From the NCBI GenBank assembly GCA_035447065.1, contig DAOTGJ010000017.1:5253-69252 (forward strand): 64,000 nt of DNA, in the 5' to 3' direction. The stretch's first letter is position 1. Every line of letters begins with the position of its first letter. Position numbers and translations under genes: made by a program. The notes beneath the pieces were generated by a model that worked only from the letters and a program-made list of their open reading frames with translations, searched no databases and was not told the origin of the DNA. This DNA comes from CALEMW01 sp035447065 (GTDB lineage Bacteria; Krumholzibacteriota; Krumholzibacteriia; LZORAL124-64-63). Positions 1 through 9,458 of this stretch are shown one piece after another.

Positions 1-2
1 TC

Positions 3-893
3 TTCGGCATGATCATGCTCGTGGGCGTGACGGTGCTGCTGGTCTTCACGCTGAAGGAGGGCGGCGGCCTGGCCGCCATCGGGCAGGGGTTGCGGAACGT
101 GGATCCGCGCCTGACCGCGCCGGTGGGGCCGCCGGGCGCCTGGCCCCTGTTCTGCCTGGTGTTCCTGACCAGCGTGGCGCCCCTGGGCATGCCGCAGCTG
201 GTGCAGAAGTTCTACGCCATCCGCGACCGCGAGGCCGTGCGCGTGGGCATGGTGGCGAGCACCGTCTTCGCGCTGCTCATCGGCGGCACCGCGTACTTCA
301 CCGGCGCCGCGGCGCGGCTGTTCCTGAGCCCGGAGACGGCGCCCGCCGCCTTCGCCGACGGCCGGCCCGTGTTCGACGCCCTCATGCCGGAGCTGCTGGC
401 GCGCGTGGTGCCGGAATCGCTGGGCGTGCTCATGCTGCTGCTCATCCTGTCGGCCAGCATGAGCACGCTGGCGGCGCTGGTGCTGATCGCCAGCTCGTCG
501 GTGGTGAAGGACCTGTATGCGGGGTTCGTGAACGCCGACGCCTCCGACGCCGTGCTCACACGCTCCATGCGCCTGGCCAGCGCGGGCTTCGTGCTGCTGT
601 CGGTGCTGCTGGCGGCGGCGCGGCCGGCCACCATCGTGGCCATCCTGGGCATCAGCTGGGGCGCCATCGGCGCGGTGTTCCTGGGGCCGTTCCTGTGGGG
701 GCTGTTCTGGGGACGGACGTCGCGCGCCGGCGCGGTGAGCGGGTCGGTGCTGGGACTGGCGGTGTGCCTGGGGATGTACGCGCTGGGGCGGCCGTCGCCG
801 GAGGCGGGCACCGTGGGGATGCTGGTGTCGCTGGCGGTGGTGCCGCTGGTCAGCCTAGGGAGTCCCGCTCCCAGACCCGCAGGAACCGCATGA
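3..893 (+). CDS. Sodium:solute symporter family protein, C-terminal part
   Basis: This is the C-terminal part of an SSS-family cation-coupled symporter of the inner membrane (PutP/PanF type); the reading frame is open to the window edge, so the N-terminus is missing. The 296 visible residues hold about six hydrophobic helices. The segment SASMSTLAALVLIASSSVV followed by KDLY is the conserved helix that lines the sodium site in this family, and the GISWGAIGAVFLGPFLWGLFWGR stretch, quoted here only as its start GISWGAIGAVF, matches the usual late helix pair. The substrate cannot be told from this fragment. The last 44 bases overlap the end of the convergent histidine kinase gene (850-893), so no terminator fits between them. 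Confidence 0.85.
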   Translation, partial: FGMIMLVGVTVLLVFTLKEGGGLAAIGQGLRNVDPRLTAPVGPPGAWPLFCLVFLTSVAPLGMPQLVQKFYAIRDREAVRVGMVASTVFALLIGGTAYFTGAAARLFLSPETAPAAFADGRPVFDALMPELLARVVPESLGVLMLLLILSASMSTLAALVLIASSSVVKDLYAGFVNADASDAVLTRSMRLASAGFVLLSVLLAAARPATIVAILGISWGAIGAVFLGPFLWGLFWGRTSRAGAVSGSVLGLAVCLGMYALGRPSPEAGTVGMLVSLAVVPLVSLGSPAPRPAGTA

Positions 894-2919
894 GCGTCTC
901 GCGCAGGGTCTGCAGGTCGTAGGGCTTCTGCAGGAAGCCCACCGGCTCGCAGCCGCCGCAGCGTTCGCGGATCTCCTTCTCCGTGTAGCCGCTGGAGAGG
1001 ATGACGCTCAGCTCCGGGTCGAGTTCGTGGAGCACGGCCATGGTCTCCAGGCCGTCCAGCCGGGGCATGGTCATGTCCAGGATCACCAGGTCGATCTCCT
1101 CCGCCCGCGCCGCATGGATGTCCAGGGCCTCCTGGCCGTCGCTCGCGGTGATCACGCGCAGGCCCAGACGTTCGAGCAGGCGGCGCGTGGAGTTGCGGAC
1201 CTCGCGCTCGTCGTCCACCAGCAGGACGCAGCGGTCGGCGTCCAAGTCCGCGAGCCCGGGGCGCGGCTCGTCGTCCAGGACCGCACCCACGCCGGCCGAC
1301 GGCAGCAGCACGCGGAACTCGGTGCCGTGGCCGGGCTCGCTGCGCACGCTGAGGGCGCCGCGGTGGCTGCGGATGATGCCCAGCACCGCCGACAGCCCCA
1401 GGCCCCGGCCCGTGAACTTGGTGGTGAAGAAGGGATCGAAGAGGCGCGCGCGGGTGGCCGCGTCCATGCCGCAGCCCGTGTCGCTCACCTGCAGGAACAC
1501 GTACTCGCCAGGCGCCAGGTCCTCGCCGTTGACCATGCCGGCCAGGTCCTCGGCGGAGCAGTCCACCACGCCGGCGCTCAGGGCGATGGTGCCGCCCAGG
1601 TCGTCCAGGGCCTCCGAGGCGTTCACCACCAGGTTCAGCAGGACCTGCCGCAGCTGGGTGGCGTCGCCCTGGATCAGGGGCAGGTCGTGGGTGAGGTAGA
1701 GGGCGATCTCGGCCTTGCGCGACACGGAGCTGCGCAGCAGGCCGGACATGTCCTGCACCAGGTCCAGCAGGTTGAAGGGGCCCACCACGAAGGTGCCGCG
1801 GCCGGAGTAGGCGAGCATCTGCTTGCACAGCTCCCCCGCGCGCTGCGAGGCCACCAGGATGTCCTGCACGGGCTCGTGGTTGGGGTCGGCGGCCGCCATG
1901 TCCTCCAGCACCAGGCTGGCGTTGGCCGACACGGCCATGAGGATGTTGTTGAAGTCGTGGGCCACGCCGCCGGCCAGCACGCTCAGGCTCTCCAGCTTCT
2001 GGGCCTGGTGCAGGCGCCGCTCCAGGGCGCGCTGACGCTTCTCCGCGGCCACGCGCTCGCTGACGTCGCGCGATACGCCGAAGATGGCGGGCGCCCCGTT
2101 CCATGTGCCGCGCGTGACGCGGGTCTCCACCGGGATGAGCTCGCCGTCCCGCGTCTCCAGCGGCACCGGGCACACGTCGCACTCGCCCGCCAGCATGTCC
2201 GTCACGATCCGCAGCGCCTCGTCGCGCCGCTCCTCGGGATGCACCGCCAGCACCGACCTGCCGATCAGATCCTCCGCGGCGTAGCCCAACCGCTCCAGCA
2301 CCGCGTCGTTCACGCGCCGGATCCGCGCCTGCTCGTCCAGCACGAAGAGGTACTCGCTGATGGTGCAGAAGAACGTGTTGAGGTTCTCCTCGCTGTCCTT
2401 CAGCGCCGCGATGGCCCGCTCGCGCTCGATGATCCGCCCGATGGTGCCGGCCAGGAACGCCAGCACCTGCCCCGCCTCCTGCGGCACCTCGGTGCGGGTG
2501 CGCGAGGCCAGGTTCAGGCACCCCACCACGCGGCCGTCGCCGTGGGTGGGCAGCACGGCGCCGGAGCGCAGCCCCTCCCGGTTGGCGGGATGGCTCTCGT
2601 CGCCGTACGCCTCGAAATCCAGGAAGATGGGCTCGCCCTTGCGGACCATGGTCGCCTGATGGGTGTCGGGTCCGTAATGGGCCACGGCCTCCACGTACGA
2701 TTCCGAGACGCCCTGATGGAAGACCAGCCGCACGCCGCCGTCGGGTTCCAGGAGATACACGCCGCCGCAGTCCATGCCGCCGGCGCGCAACGCCGCGACG
2801 AAGCAGTGACGCAGTGACTCCGGGAAGGAGGTCGAGCTGTTGAGGGCCGTCATCAGATCCGACTGGATCAGAAGCAGGCTGCGGAGCTGATCCGCGCTGA
2901 GAGGGGCGAGGCGGTCCAT
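850..2919 (-). CDS. Hybrid sensor histidine kinase (GAF-PAS-HisKA-HATPase-REC)
   Basis: A 689-residue cytoplasmic hybrid histidine kinase. In order it has a GAF-like domain (about 20-165), a PAS domain (about 175-295), a HisKA dimerisation domain with the phospho-acceptor His321 in GGVAHDFNN, a HATPase_c domain (N box around Asn433, DTGCGM near 480, GRGLGL near 504) and a C-terminal receiver whose acceptor is Asp615 in ILDMTMP, with Lys665 in the KPYD motif. There are no membrane segments, so the signal is probably intracellular and sensed by GAF/PAS. The ATG at 2919 has GGAGG six bases upstream; an upstream in-frame ATG lacks such a site. No separate response regulator is adjacent, so output may pass through a phosphotransfer protein elsewhere. 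The MATE gene ends 46 bases upstream on the same strand. Confidence 0.93.
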   Translation of the reverse strand: MDRLAPLSADQLRSLLLIQSDLMTALNSSTSFPESLRHCFVAALRAGGMDCGGVYLLEPDGGVRLVFHQGVSESYVEAVAHYGPDTHQATMVRKGEPIFLDFEAYGDESHPANREGLRSGAVLPTHGDGRVVGCLNLASRTRTEVPQEAGQVLAFLAGTIGRIIERERAIAALKDSEENLNTFFCTISEYLFVLDEQARIRRVNDAVLERLGYAAEDLIGRSVLAVHPEERRDEALRIVTDMLAGECDVCPVPLETRDGELIPVETRVTRGTWNGAPAIFGVSRDVSERVAAEKRQRALERRLHQAQKLESLSVLAGGVAHDFNNILMAVSANASLVLEDMAAADPNHEPVQDILVASQRAGELCKQMLAYSGRGTFVVGPFNLLDLVQDMSGLLRSSVSRKAEIALYLTHDLPLIQGDATQLRQVLLNLVVNASEALDDLGGTIALSAGVVDCSAEDLAGMVNGEDLAPGEYVFLQVSDTGCGMDAATRARLFDPFFTTKFTGRGLGLSAVLGIIRSHRGALSVRSEPGHGTEFRVLLPSAGVGAVLDDEPRPGLADLDADRCVLLVDDEREVRNSTRRLLERLGLRVITASDGQEALDIHAARAEEIDLVILDMTMPRLDGLETMAVLHELDPELSVILSSGYTEKEIRERCGGCEPVGFLQKPYDLQTLRETLMRFLRVWERDSLG

Positions 2920-2965
2920 GCAGGTCCTCCGGGCGATAGGCGGGCCGTCGGTTCCCGTCACGCTA

Positions 2966-4354
2966 TCACAGGGATTCTCCGCTTTCACCCGCAAATTCGG
3001 ACGCCTCCTCCCGGATCACCGCCGTCTTCCAATCCCCCCGCAGGAACCACACCAGCGCCGCCACCGCCGCCAGCACGTTGCTCAGGTTCATGGCCCACCA
3101 CAGTCCCGACGGCCCCAGCGCCAGCTTCACCGCCAGCAGCCACGAGAACGGGATGCGCACCAGCCACAGGCGCGCCACGTTGACCACCATGACCGGCACC
3201 GTCTTGCCCGCGCCCTGGAAGGCGCCGAACATCACCAGGATGAGGCTGAAGAGGAAGACCGAAGGCGCGGTGATGCGCAGCAGCTCGCGGCCGTAGACGA
3301 TGACCTGGGGGTCGTCCACGAACACCCGCGTGAGCGGCGCCGCGAACACCATGACCAGCCCGCACAGCGGCGCCAGCACCACCGAGATCAGCACCGCCGA
3401 CGTGCGCACGGACAGGGCCGCCCGCTCCGGCAGCCGCGCGCCCAGGTTCTGCCCCACCGCCGTGGCGTTGGCCTGGGCCATGGCCCATGCGGGCACGGAG
3501 ATGGTCAGCACCACGCGGTGCCCCACGCCGAAGGCCGCCGTGGCCGCCGAGCCGAACTGGTTGACGATGCCGATGAGCAGCGTGAACCCCAGCGAGGTCA
3601 CCGTCTGTCCCAGCGACAGCGGCAGGCCGATGCGCAGCAGGCGCCGCATCATCTCCGCGTCGGGACGCAGGTCCGCGCCTCGCAGGCGGAAGCCCCCCGC
3701 GCCGGTCAGCGCCCGCACCGCCAGCGCCGCCGCCACGCCGCGGGCCGCCACCGTGGCCAGCGCCGCGCCCGCCACGCCCAGGGCCGGCACCGGCCCCCAG
3801 CCGAAGATCAGCAGCGGATCCAGCACCACGTTGAGGATGCCCGTGGCCACGTTGATGCGCATGGGGCCCACCGTGTCGCCCAGCCCCGAGTAGATGCCCT
3901 GGTACACGTGGAACACGAACATGAACGGCACGCCCGCCAGCACCCAGCGGAGGTAGGTGAGCGTCTCGGCGTAGGCGTCGGCCGGCGTGTCCAGCAGCCG
4001 CAGGAGCTGCGGCGCCACCAGCAGGCCAACCCCTGCCAGCAGGCTGCCCAGCACCAGCTGCAGCACCAGCGACTGCCCCGCCGCCCGCCCCATGGCCTCG
4101 GGCCGGCCCGCGCCGCGGTACTGGCTCACCAGCGTGGTCCCCGCCTGCCCCAGCCCCATGGCCAGGGCGATGCCGATGAACACCACGTTCATGCTGATCG
4201 TCGGCGCCACCAGCGCCGCGCGCCCCAGCTTCCCCAGCCAGAAGGCGTCCACCAGGTTGTAGAGCATCTGCACCAGGAACGACACGCTCACGGGCCACGC
4301 CACCGCCAGCAGGTGGCGGGTCATGGGGCCCTGGGTCATGTCGCGGCCGTGCAT
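2966..4354 (-). CDS. MATE family efflux transporter
   Basis: An inner-membrane multidrug and toxin extrusion (MATE) antiporter of about 462 residues with twelve predicted helices in two homologous halves. The N-terminal segment PMTRHLLAVAWPVSVSFLVQ and the following MLYNLVDAFWLGKLG are typical of the family (small residues, VD in helix 1-2). Length fits the usual 440-480. The start is uncertain: ATG at 4354 gives a family-like length, ATG at 4339 is also possible, and a frame-open ATG at 4432 would add 26 charged residues without a ribosome binding site. The histidine kinase follows 46 bases downstream and may be co-transcribed. The substrate is unknown. Confidence 0.88.
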   Translation of the reverse strand: MHGRDMTQGPMTRHLLAVAWPVSVSFLVQMLYNLVDAFWLGKLGRAALVAPTISMNVVFIGIALAMGLGQAGTTLVSQYRGAGRPEAMGRAAGQSLVLQLVLGSLLAGVGLLVAPQLLRLLDTPADAYAETLTYLRWVLAGVPFMFVFHVYQGIYSGLGDTVGPMRINVATGILNVVLDPLLIFGWGPVPALGVAGAALATVAARGVAAALAVRALTGAGGFRLRGADLRPDAEMMRRLLRIGLPLSLGQTVTSLGFTLLIGIVNQFGSAATAAFGVGHRVVLTISVPAWAMAQANATAVGQNLGARLPERAALSVRTSAVLISVVLAPLCGLVMVFAAPLTRVFVDDPQVIVYGRELLRITAPSVFLFSLILVMFGAFQGAGKTVPVMVVNVARLWLVRIPFSWLLAVKLALGPSGLWWAMNLSNVLAAVAALVWFLRGDWKTAVIREEASEFAGESGESL

Positions 4355-4579
4355 GGGGGCGCTGGACAAGGGGATCTCCGGTCGATGGGGATAGGTCCGC
4401 CCAAGATGGTGTAGGCGGCGACGGGAGTCCATTTCGATCGTTTTTTATCCCATCGGAAGGAACCGGGCACGCCACCGGACGACCAGGAGTCCATTCATCC
4501 TCTTTTGCGCCCGGACCTCCCGTACCCGCGTCGCAGGAGAGGCAGAAGAATCACCCCCTGCTCGAACCGGGAGCTTCCC

Positions 4580-7006
4580 ATGTCCAAGACAACGCTGACC
4601 ACCTTCATCGCCGTGCTGGCCCTGACGATGGGGAACGCCGCCGCCGCCACCTACACGTCCGTCCCGGCCGGAGGCCTCTGGAACGCCGCCGCCACCTGGG
4701 ACCCCGCCGGCGTCCCGGTCGACGGCGACGACGTGATCCTCGGCAGCGCCGTGACGATCACCACGGACGCCGCCTGCCGCGACCTCACCGTCCTGGCCGA
4801 CGGATCCCTGACCAACAATCTCAGCCACCGCAACCTCACGGTGACCGGGAACCTGGTCAACGACGGCGTCATCTCCGATTCCAACTACCAGATCAGCCTC
4901 CTCGTGGCCGGGAACGTGACCAACCGCGGCAGCCTGGCCATCGAGCGCGTGCGCTTCACCGGCGCGGGCGTCCTCCACTCGCTGATCCACGAAGGCGCCG
5001 GCGACCTCATGTCCGACAACCTGGAGCTGGAGGCCGGCACCGGCGCCCTCACCCTGCAGGGCGACCTGATCACCACCGCCCTGGTGGACCTCAACGGCGG
5101 CCACCTGATCTGCGCCCCGGGCGCCGACGTCTTCCTCAACGCCAAGTACTTGACGGACGGCACGGTGGACGCGGCCGGCAACGCCTTCGAGCTGACCGAC
5201 GGCGTGTACTTCCAGAACGTCACCATCGCCGACCCCGTCTTCCGCGGCCTGACCCGGCTCTACCTGGGCTGCACCCTGACCGGCACCGTGATCAACGAGG
5301 GCGAGCTGCGCAACCGCGCCTTCACCCACGTGACCGCGACGGTGGATGGGGACCTGATCAACACCGGCTCCGTGATCAGCGACAACTACCAGCTGAACCT
5401 GCTCATCTCCGGCGACGTGGACAACCAGGGCGTGTGGGACAACAACGCCGTGACCTTCACCGGCGCCGGCGCGCCCCACGACCTGACCTCGGGCGGCGGC
5501 ACCGTCTTCAGCCCCCGCTACCTCGTGCTCGAGGCCGGCACCGGCGACCTCACCCTGACCACCCCCGCCCACCTGGACTCCGAGGTGGACCTCAACGCCG
5601 GCCGCATGGCCTGCGCCCCCGGCGCCAACCTGGACCTGAGCTTCGGCCCCTTCATGGACGGCGAGCTGGACGCCGCCGGCAACGCTGTGGACGTGACCGA
5701 CGGCCTGTACTTCCAGAACCTGCTGATCCGCGATCCCGTGCTGCGCGGCGTGGCCCGGACGTACGTGGGGTGCACGCTGGCCGGCGACGTGGTCCTGGAA
5801 GGGGAGCTGCGCAACCGCGACTTCACCCACGTGGAAACGACCGTGGACGGCGACCTCGCCAACCACGGCACCATCACGTCCACCAACTACCGGCTCACCC
5901 TGTTCATCGCCGGCGACGTGATCAACGACGGCGTCTGGACCAACCACCGCGTCGTCTTCACGGGCGCGGGGGTCCCCCACGCCTACGCCCAGACGGCCGG
6001 CAAGAGCCTGACCCTGAACAACCTGGATCTGGAGGCCGGCACCGGCCCCCTGACCCTGACCACGTCCATGACCGTGGGCGGGAACGTGGATCTCAACGGC
6101 GGCCAGGTGCTCTGCGCCCCCGGCGCCCACGTCCACCTGACGGCGGGGCAGCTGCAGGACGGCGGCCTGGACGCGGCCGGCAACGACCTGCGGCTGACCG
6201 TCGGGACCTACCTCACCGCCCTGCAGGTGGGCGACCCCGTGCTGCGGGGCGACGTGCAGATCTACACCGGCGTGACCATGACCGGAACCGTGGTGGTGCA
6301 GGACACGCTGCGGAACCGCGACTTCACCCACGACACGCTGATCATCGACGGCGACATCGCCAACCACGGGCTGATCACCTCGTCCAACTACCGGCTGACG
6401 CTGAACGTCTCCGGCGATGCGCACAACGCCGGCACATGGGAGAACTACCGGACCGTCTTCGACGGCGTGGACGACCAGTTCATCCTGCTGGACGACGCGC
6501 ACCCCATGGGCGACGAGGTGATCTTCGTCTCGCACCTGGCCAGCGCCCCCTTCGCCTGGACCAACGGCAGCGAACCGGTGGCGGGCGCCGCGGCGTCGAA
6601 CCTGGCCGCCGGCGTGCTGGACGCCTCCGCCTACGGCCAGTACCGCTGCCACGCCGCGGACGGCGAATCGCGCTGGATCTTCGTCAGCCCCGAGTTCGAC
6701 ACCACCGCCGCACCGGACGTCGCTCCCCTGGCCTACGCCCTGGAGGGCAACAGCCCCAACCCGTTCAACCCCAAGACGTCCATCGCCTTCAGCCTGCCGG
6801 AGACGCAGCGCGTGGAGCTGGCCGTCCACGACCTCAAGGGCCGCCGCGTGCGCACCCTGGTGGACGGCACGCTGAGCGCCGGGCGCCACGCGGTGGAATG
6901 GACCGGCAACGACGACGCCGACCGCCAGGTGGCGGCCGGCGTGTACTTCAGCGTGCTGCGCTCCGCGCAGGGCACGCTGACCCGCAAGCTCACGCTTCTG
7001 CCCTGA
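4580..7006 (+). CDS. Secreted repeat protein with FlgD-like C-terminal domain
   Basis: An 808-residue exported protein of unknown function. It starts with a signal peptide (MSKTTLTTFIAVLALTMGNA, cleavage after AAA), then a segment resembling the G8/right-handed beta-solenoid type (GLWNAAATWDP, DDVILG), and then tandem units of exactly 167 residues. The LEAGTG hallmark recurs at 5027, 5528 and 6029; each unit also carries a NLxxAPGA, DAAGN, FxNLxxxDPVxRG and ELRNRxFTHV series. A partial unit precedes and another follows. The last 90 residues are a FlgD-type Ig-like domain with NSPNPFNPKTSIAFSLPE, a C-terminal cell-surface or secretion domain in FCB-type bacteria. The start is ATG with a GGGAG nearby. 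It is likely a surface or extracellular structural or adhesive protein (inference). Confidence 0.85.
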   Translation: MSKTTLTTFIAVLALTMGNAAAATYTSVPAGGLWNAAATWDPAGVPVDGDDVILGSAVTITTDAACRDLTVLADGSLTNNLSHRNLTVTGNLVNDGVISDSNYQISLLVAGNVTNRGSLAIERVRFTGAGVLHSLIHEGAGDLMSDNLELEAGTGALTLQGDLITTALVDLNGGHLICAPGADVFLNAKYLTDGTVDAAGNAFELTDGVYFQNVTIADPVFRGLTRLYLGCTLTGTVINEGELRNRAFTHVTATVDGDLINTGSVISDNYQLNLLISGDVDNQGVWDNNAVTFTGAGAPHDLTSGGGTVFSPRYLVLEAGTGDLTLTTPAHLDSEVDLNAGRMACAPGANLDLSFGPFMDGELDAAGNAVDVTDGLYFQNLLIRDPVLRGVARTYVGCTLAGDVVLEGELRNRDFTHVETTVDGDLANHGTITSTNYRLTLFIAGDVINDGVWTNHRVVFTGAGVPHAYAQTAGKSLTLNNLDLEAGTGPLTLTTSMTVGGNVDLNGGQVLCAPGAHVHLTAGQLQDGGLDAAGNDLRLTVGTYLTALQVGDPVLRGDVQIYTGVTMTGTVVVQDTLRNRDFTHDTLIIDGDIANHGLITSSNYRLTLNVSGDAHNAGTWENYRTVFDGVDDQFILLDDAHPMGDEVIFVSHLASAPFAWTNGSEPVAGAAASNLAAGVLDASAYGQYRCHAADGESRWIFVSPEFDTTAAPDVAPLAYALEGNSPNPFNPKTSIAFSLPETQRVELAVHDLKGRRVRTLVDGTLSAGRHAVEWTGNDDADRQVAAGVYFSVLRSAQGTLTRKLTLLP

Positions 7007-7021
7007 GCGGGGGGTGGAAGG

Positions 7022-7066
7022 CGCCGGGCGGCGCGGCGGGGCTCCGGCCTCCCGCACCGCCCGGCG
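7022..7066 (+). terminator. Intrinsic terminator after the 501-bp repeat protein
   Basis: The arms CGCCGGGCGG (7022-7031) and CCGCCCGGCG (7057-7066) pair perfectly; the loop itself contains a weaker GC stem. The T-rich tract TTCCTGTTCT follows at once. It lies 16 bases after the stop codon at 7006. Confidence 0.6.
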
Positions 7067-7176
7067 TTCCTGTTCTCCGTCACCCTCCGCGAGTTCGCGT
7101 GCAACACCCCGCCCCCTCCCCAAACAAGGAAGGAGTCCTCGCCAGGACCGGGCCCCGCGCCCGCTGCAGAAGGGAG

Positions 7177-7276
7177 NNNNNNNNNNNNNNNNNNNNNNNN
7201 NNNNNNNNNNNNNNNNNNNNNNNNNNNNNNNNNNNNNNNNNNNNNNNNNNNNNNNNNNNNNNNNNNNNNNNNNNNN
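7177..7276. other. Assembly gap (100 N)
   Basis: A run of exactly 100 N, the conventional placeholder for a scaffold gap of unknown true size. The gene on the right edge loses its 5' part here. Order and orientation across the gap depend on scaffolding and cannot be checked from the sequence. Confidence 0.98.
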
Positions 7277-7722
7277 GCGAGTACCGCCTCATCCCCCGCA
7301 TCACCCTGATCAACGCCGGCCACCTGGCCGCCCACGCCCTGGCGGTGGCCACCTACTACGGCCCGGTGCTGGTGCAGGAGGCCCGCTCCGTCGCCCAGTA
7401 CGTGCAGACCCATCACACCTGCTGGAACTACCAATGGCCCGACTGCGGCCAGGGCGAGTGCCTGGATCTGGTCACGTTCAGCGCGGACTGGGACGGTCAC
7501 TGCCGCGACGCCGGCTTCCTCTTCCAGTGCGCTTGTGCGTACGAGATCACGCCCTACCTGGAGTGGGTGGGCTGGACGGGCGAGCCGACGGTGACCGTGG
7601 TGGTGGATCCGGACGACGAGGTGGCCGAGGCCGACGAGACCAACAACGTTCTGACCATCCTGCTGGAGCCGGTGGAGACCGACCGGCCCACGTGGTCGCG
7701 TCTGAAGGCTTCGTACCGCTGA
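7277..7722 (+). CDS. Secreted protein, C-terminal fragment with CARDB-like domain
   Basis: The 5' end is lost in the gap. The remaining 148 residues resemble a CARDB-type beta-sandwich: the strand TVTVVVDPDDEVAEADETNN followed by VLTILLEP is the classic end of such domains, found in extracellular or periplasmic proteins. Several cysteines (HTCWNYQWPDCGQGEC, CRDAGFLFQCAC) suggest disulphides and export. The protein ends in PTWSRLKASYR, a tail closely similar to the ends of the secreted proteins at 13943-14560 (TWSTVKRLYR) and 55860-56828 (GGLKRLFR). The function is unknown. Confidence 0.7.
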
Positions 7723-7740
7723 CCGGCCGCGGGGAGCGGC

Positions 7741-8712
7741 CTAGATCACATCCAGCCGCTCCCCCATCCGCAGCCGATGCCGCAGCGCCATCATCCGCGC
7801 ATCCAGCGCCCGCAGCTCGTCCAGGTTGGCGCGCTCCGCGTCGCTGGGCTCCACCACCGCCGCCATGCCGCCCTGGCGGATCACCACACGACGCGCGCCC
7901 ATGAGCGCCAGGATGGGGTCGTGCGTGGCCATGAGCACGATCTTGTCCTGCCCCACCAGGATGTCCAGGGCCTTGCGGCGGTCGATGCCCGCGTTCTCGA
8001 TCTCGTCGATGAGCACCACCGGCGAGTGCGACAGCACCGCCGTGTCCGCGATCATCAGCGCCCGCGACTGGCCGCCCGAGAGGCTGGTGACCGGCGTGTC
8101 CAGGGCGAAGGGCTCGCCGGCCAGGGCGTTGGCCTCCTGCCAGATGATCCGGACCTTGGCGTCGATGTCGTCGGCGCGGCGGCTCTCGGCGTGCAGGGCC
8201 AGGAAGTCGCCAACGCCCATGTCCATGACGAAGTTCATGTTCTGGCTGAGCTGCGCCACCAGCTTGCGGTCGCCGGAGGTGCGCCAGCGGTCGTCGCCCT
8301 CGGCGCCGTCGATCAGCACGCGGCGGCCGGTGGGCGTATCGCCGCGCGCCACCCACTCGATGTCCGCCAGCAGCCGGCTCTTGCCCGACCCGGTGGGCCC
8401 CACGATGCAGATCACCTCGCCCACGCGCGCGTCCAGACGGCGCACGGGCTCGTCGGCGCCGCTCTTGTCGCGGCCGCCCAGCACGGCGATGCTCTCCACC
8501 GCGGCCTCTTCGCCGGAGAGGAACAGCTCCATCTCCTCCAGGAAGGCGGCCAGGGCGTCCAGGCCGGCGCCGTCCAGCACGTCGGCCAGCGGCGCGGCGG
8601 CCAGGGCCTCGGGATCCAGGTCGCGGTCGGCCAGGAAGCCGTCGGCGAAGGGCCAGCGCTGCAGCAGCCCGGCCACGGTCAGCCCGCGCAGGAGTTCGGC
8701 CGTGGCGCTCAT
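7741..8712 (-). CDS. ABC-type ATPase with DUF1858-like N-terminal domain
   Basis: A 323-residue soluble ATP-binding cassette protein. It carries Walker A GPTGSGKS (105-112), signature LSGGQ (211-215), Walker B VVLIDE (232-237) and the switch His264 in MATHD, so ATP hydrolysis should be intact. The first ~65 residues (LTVAGLLQRWPFADGFLADR) resemble a DUF1858-like helical module, also seen at the start of the first gene of this operon. It is the third gene; its ATG overlaps the GTPase stop codon as ATGA, and GGGGGG lies just upstream. No membrane-spanning partner is encoded nearby, which is odd for a transporter ATPase. A cytoplasmic role with the two upstream proteins is plausible (inference). 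Confidence 0.8.
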   Translation of the reverse strand: MSATAELLRGLTVAGLLQRWPFADGFLADRDLDPEALAAAPLADVLDGAGLDALAAFLEEMELFLSGEEAAVESIAVLGGRDKSGADEPVRRLDARVGEVICIVGPTGSGKSRLLADIEWVARGDTPTGRRVLIDGAEGDDRWRTSGDRKLVAQLSQNMNFVMDMGVGDFLALHAESRRADDIDAKVRIIWQEANALAGEPFALDTPVTSLSGGQSRALMIADTAVLSHSPVVLIDEIENAGIDRRKALDILVGQDKIVLMATHDPILALMGARRVVIRQGGMAAVVEPSDAERANLDELRALDARMMALRHRLRMGERLDVI

Positions 8713-9458
8713 GCGTCCCCCCCGTCGCTCAGAGGCGCGCCCTGCTGGCGGTCCAGGTCCAGCTCCGCGCCCGCCTCCAGATCGATCTTGCGCACGTTGC
8801 CCATCTGGTACTGCTGCCCGATGCGCGTCTCCCCCAGGCAGTAGCTGCACAGCGCCGCCGGCATGCTGAAGCGCAGCCGTTTGCCCTCCACCGTGGCCGT
8901 CTCCTCGCCCTCGTTCCACAGCGTGGAGAACTCGTAGCTGCCCTGCCCGGTGATGCCGTTGACGTGCATCACGCGCGCCTTGGGGTTCACGCGATGCACG
9001 CGCGCGGCGAAGACCTCGCGCTCCGCCTGGCTCACCACGTCGCCCTTGGTGATGATCACGATGTCCGCCGACTTGAGCATGGGCCCGATCTTCTGCGGCG
9101 TGTTGATGCCGGACAGGTTGTCGATGACGCACACGGCCAGCACGTCGCGGATGTACGGGGAGCAGCGGTTGCAGAGCCCGGCGCTCTCGCTCACCAGCAC
9201 GTCCAGCCCCTGGGCCAGCCCCCACTGCACGCACTCCTCCACGTTGCTCACGAAGTAGTGGTCCGGACACAGCGCGCCGCTCAGCCCTTTGCGCACGGGG
9301 ATGCCCTGGGCGCGGTAGAGGTCGTCGTCGAAGGTGGTCAGGCAGTCGAACTTGACCACGCCCACGCTGCGCTCCTGCGCGCGCACGTGCTCCAGGGTCT
9401 TGAGGATCACCGACGTCTTGCCCGACGACGGCGGCCCGCTCACGGTCACGAACCTCAT
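8709..9458 (-). CDS. HypB/UreG-like P-loop GTPase with two CxxC motifs
   Basis: A 249-residue SIMIBI-class NTPase resembling the metal-cofactor chaperones HypB, UreG and CobW. It has Walker A GPPSSGKT (8-15), a switch-like VVKFDCLTTFDDD segment, SESAG (90-94) and TKGD (137-140), equivalent to the NKxD guanine motif. Two cysteine pairs, Cys96/Cys99 (LCNRC) and Cys204/Cys207 (LCSYC), could bind a metal or an iron-sulphur cluster. The gene sits between the substrate-binding-like gene and the ABC ATPase, with 4-bp overlaps on both sides, so the three are co-translated. Nucleotide specificity for GTP is inferred from family resemblance. A metallocofactor role is the best guess. Confidence 0.8.
   Translation of the reverse strand: MRFVTVSGPPSSGKTSVILKTLEHVRAQERSVGVVKFDCLTTFDDDLYRAQGIPVRKGLSGALCPDHYFVSNVEECVQWGLAQGLDVLVSESAGLCNRCSPYIRDVLAVCVIDNLSGINTPQKIGPMLKSADIVIITKGDVVSQAEREVFAARVHRVNPKARVMHVNGITGQGSYEFSTLWNEGEETATVEGKRLRFSMPAALCSYCLGETRIGQQYQMGNVRKIDLEAGAELDLDRQQGAPLSDGGDA

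Noticed and set aside
2966..4414. Long His/Arg/Gln-rich frame opposite the MATE gene
   Set aside because: It is low-complexity translation from the antisense strand of a clear MATE transporter, with no ribosome binding site.
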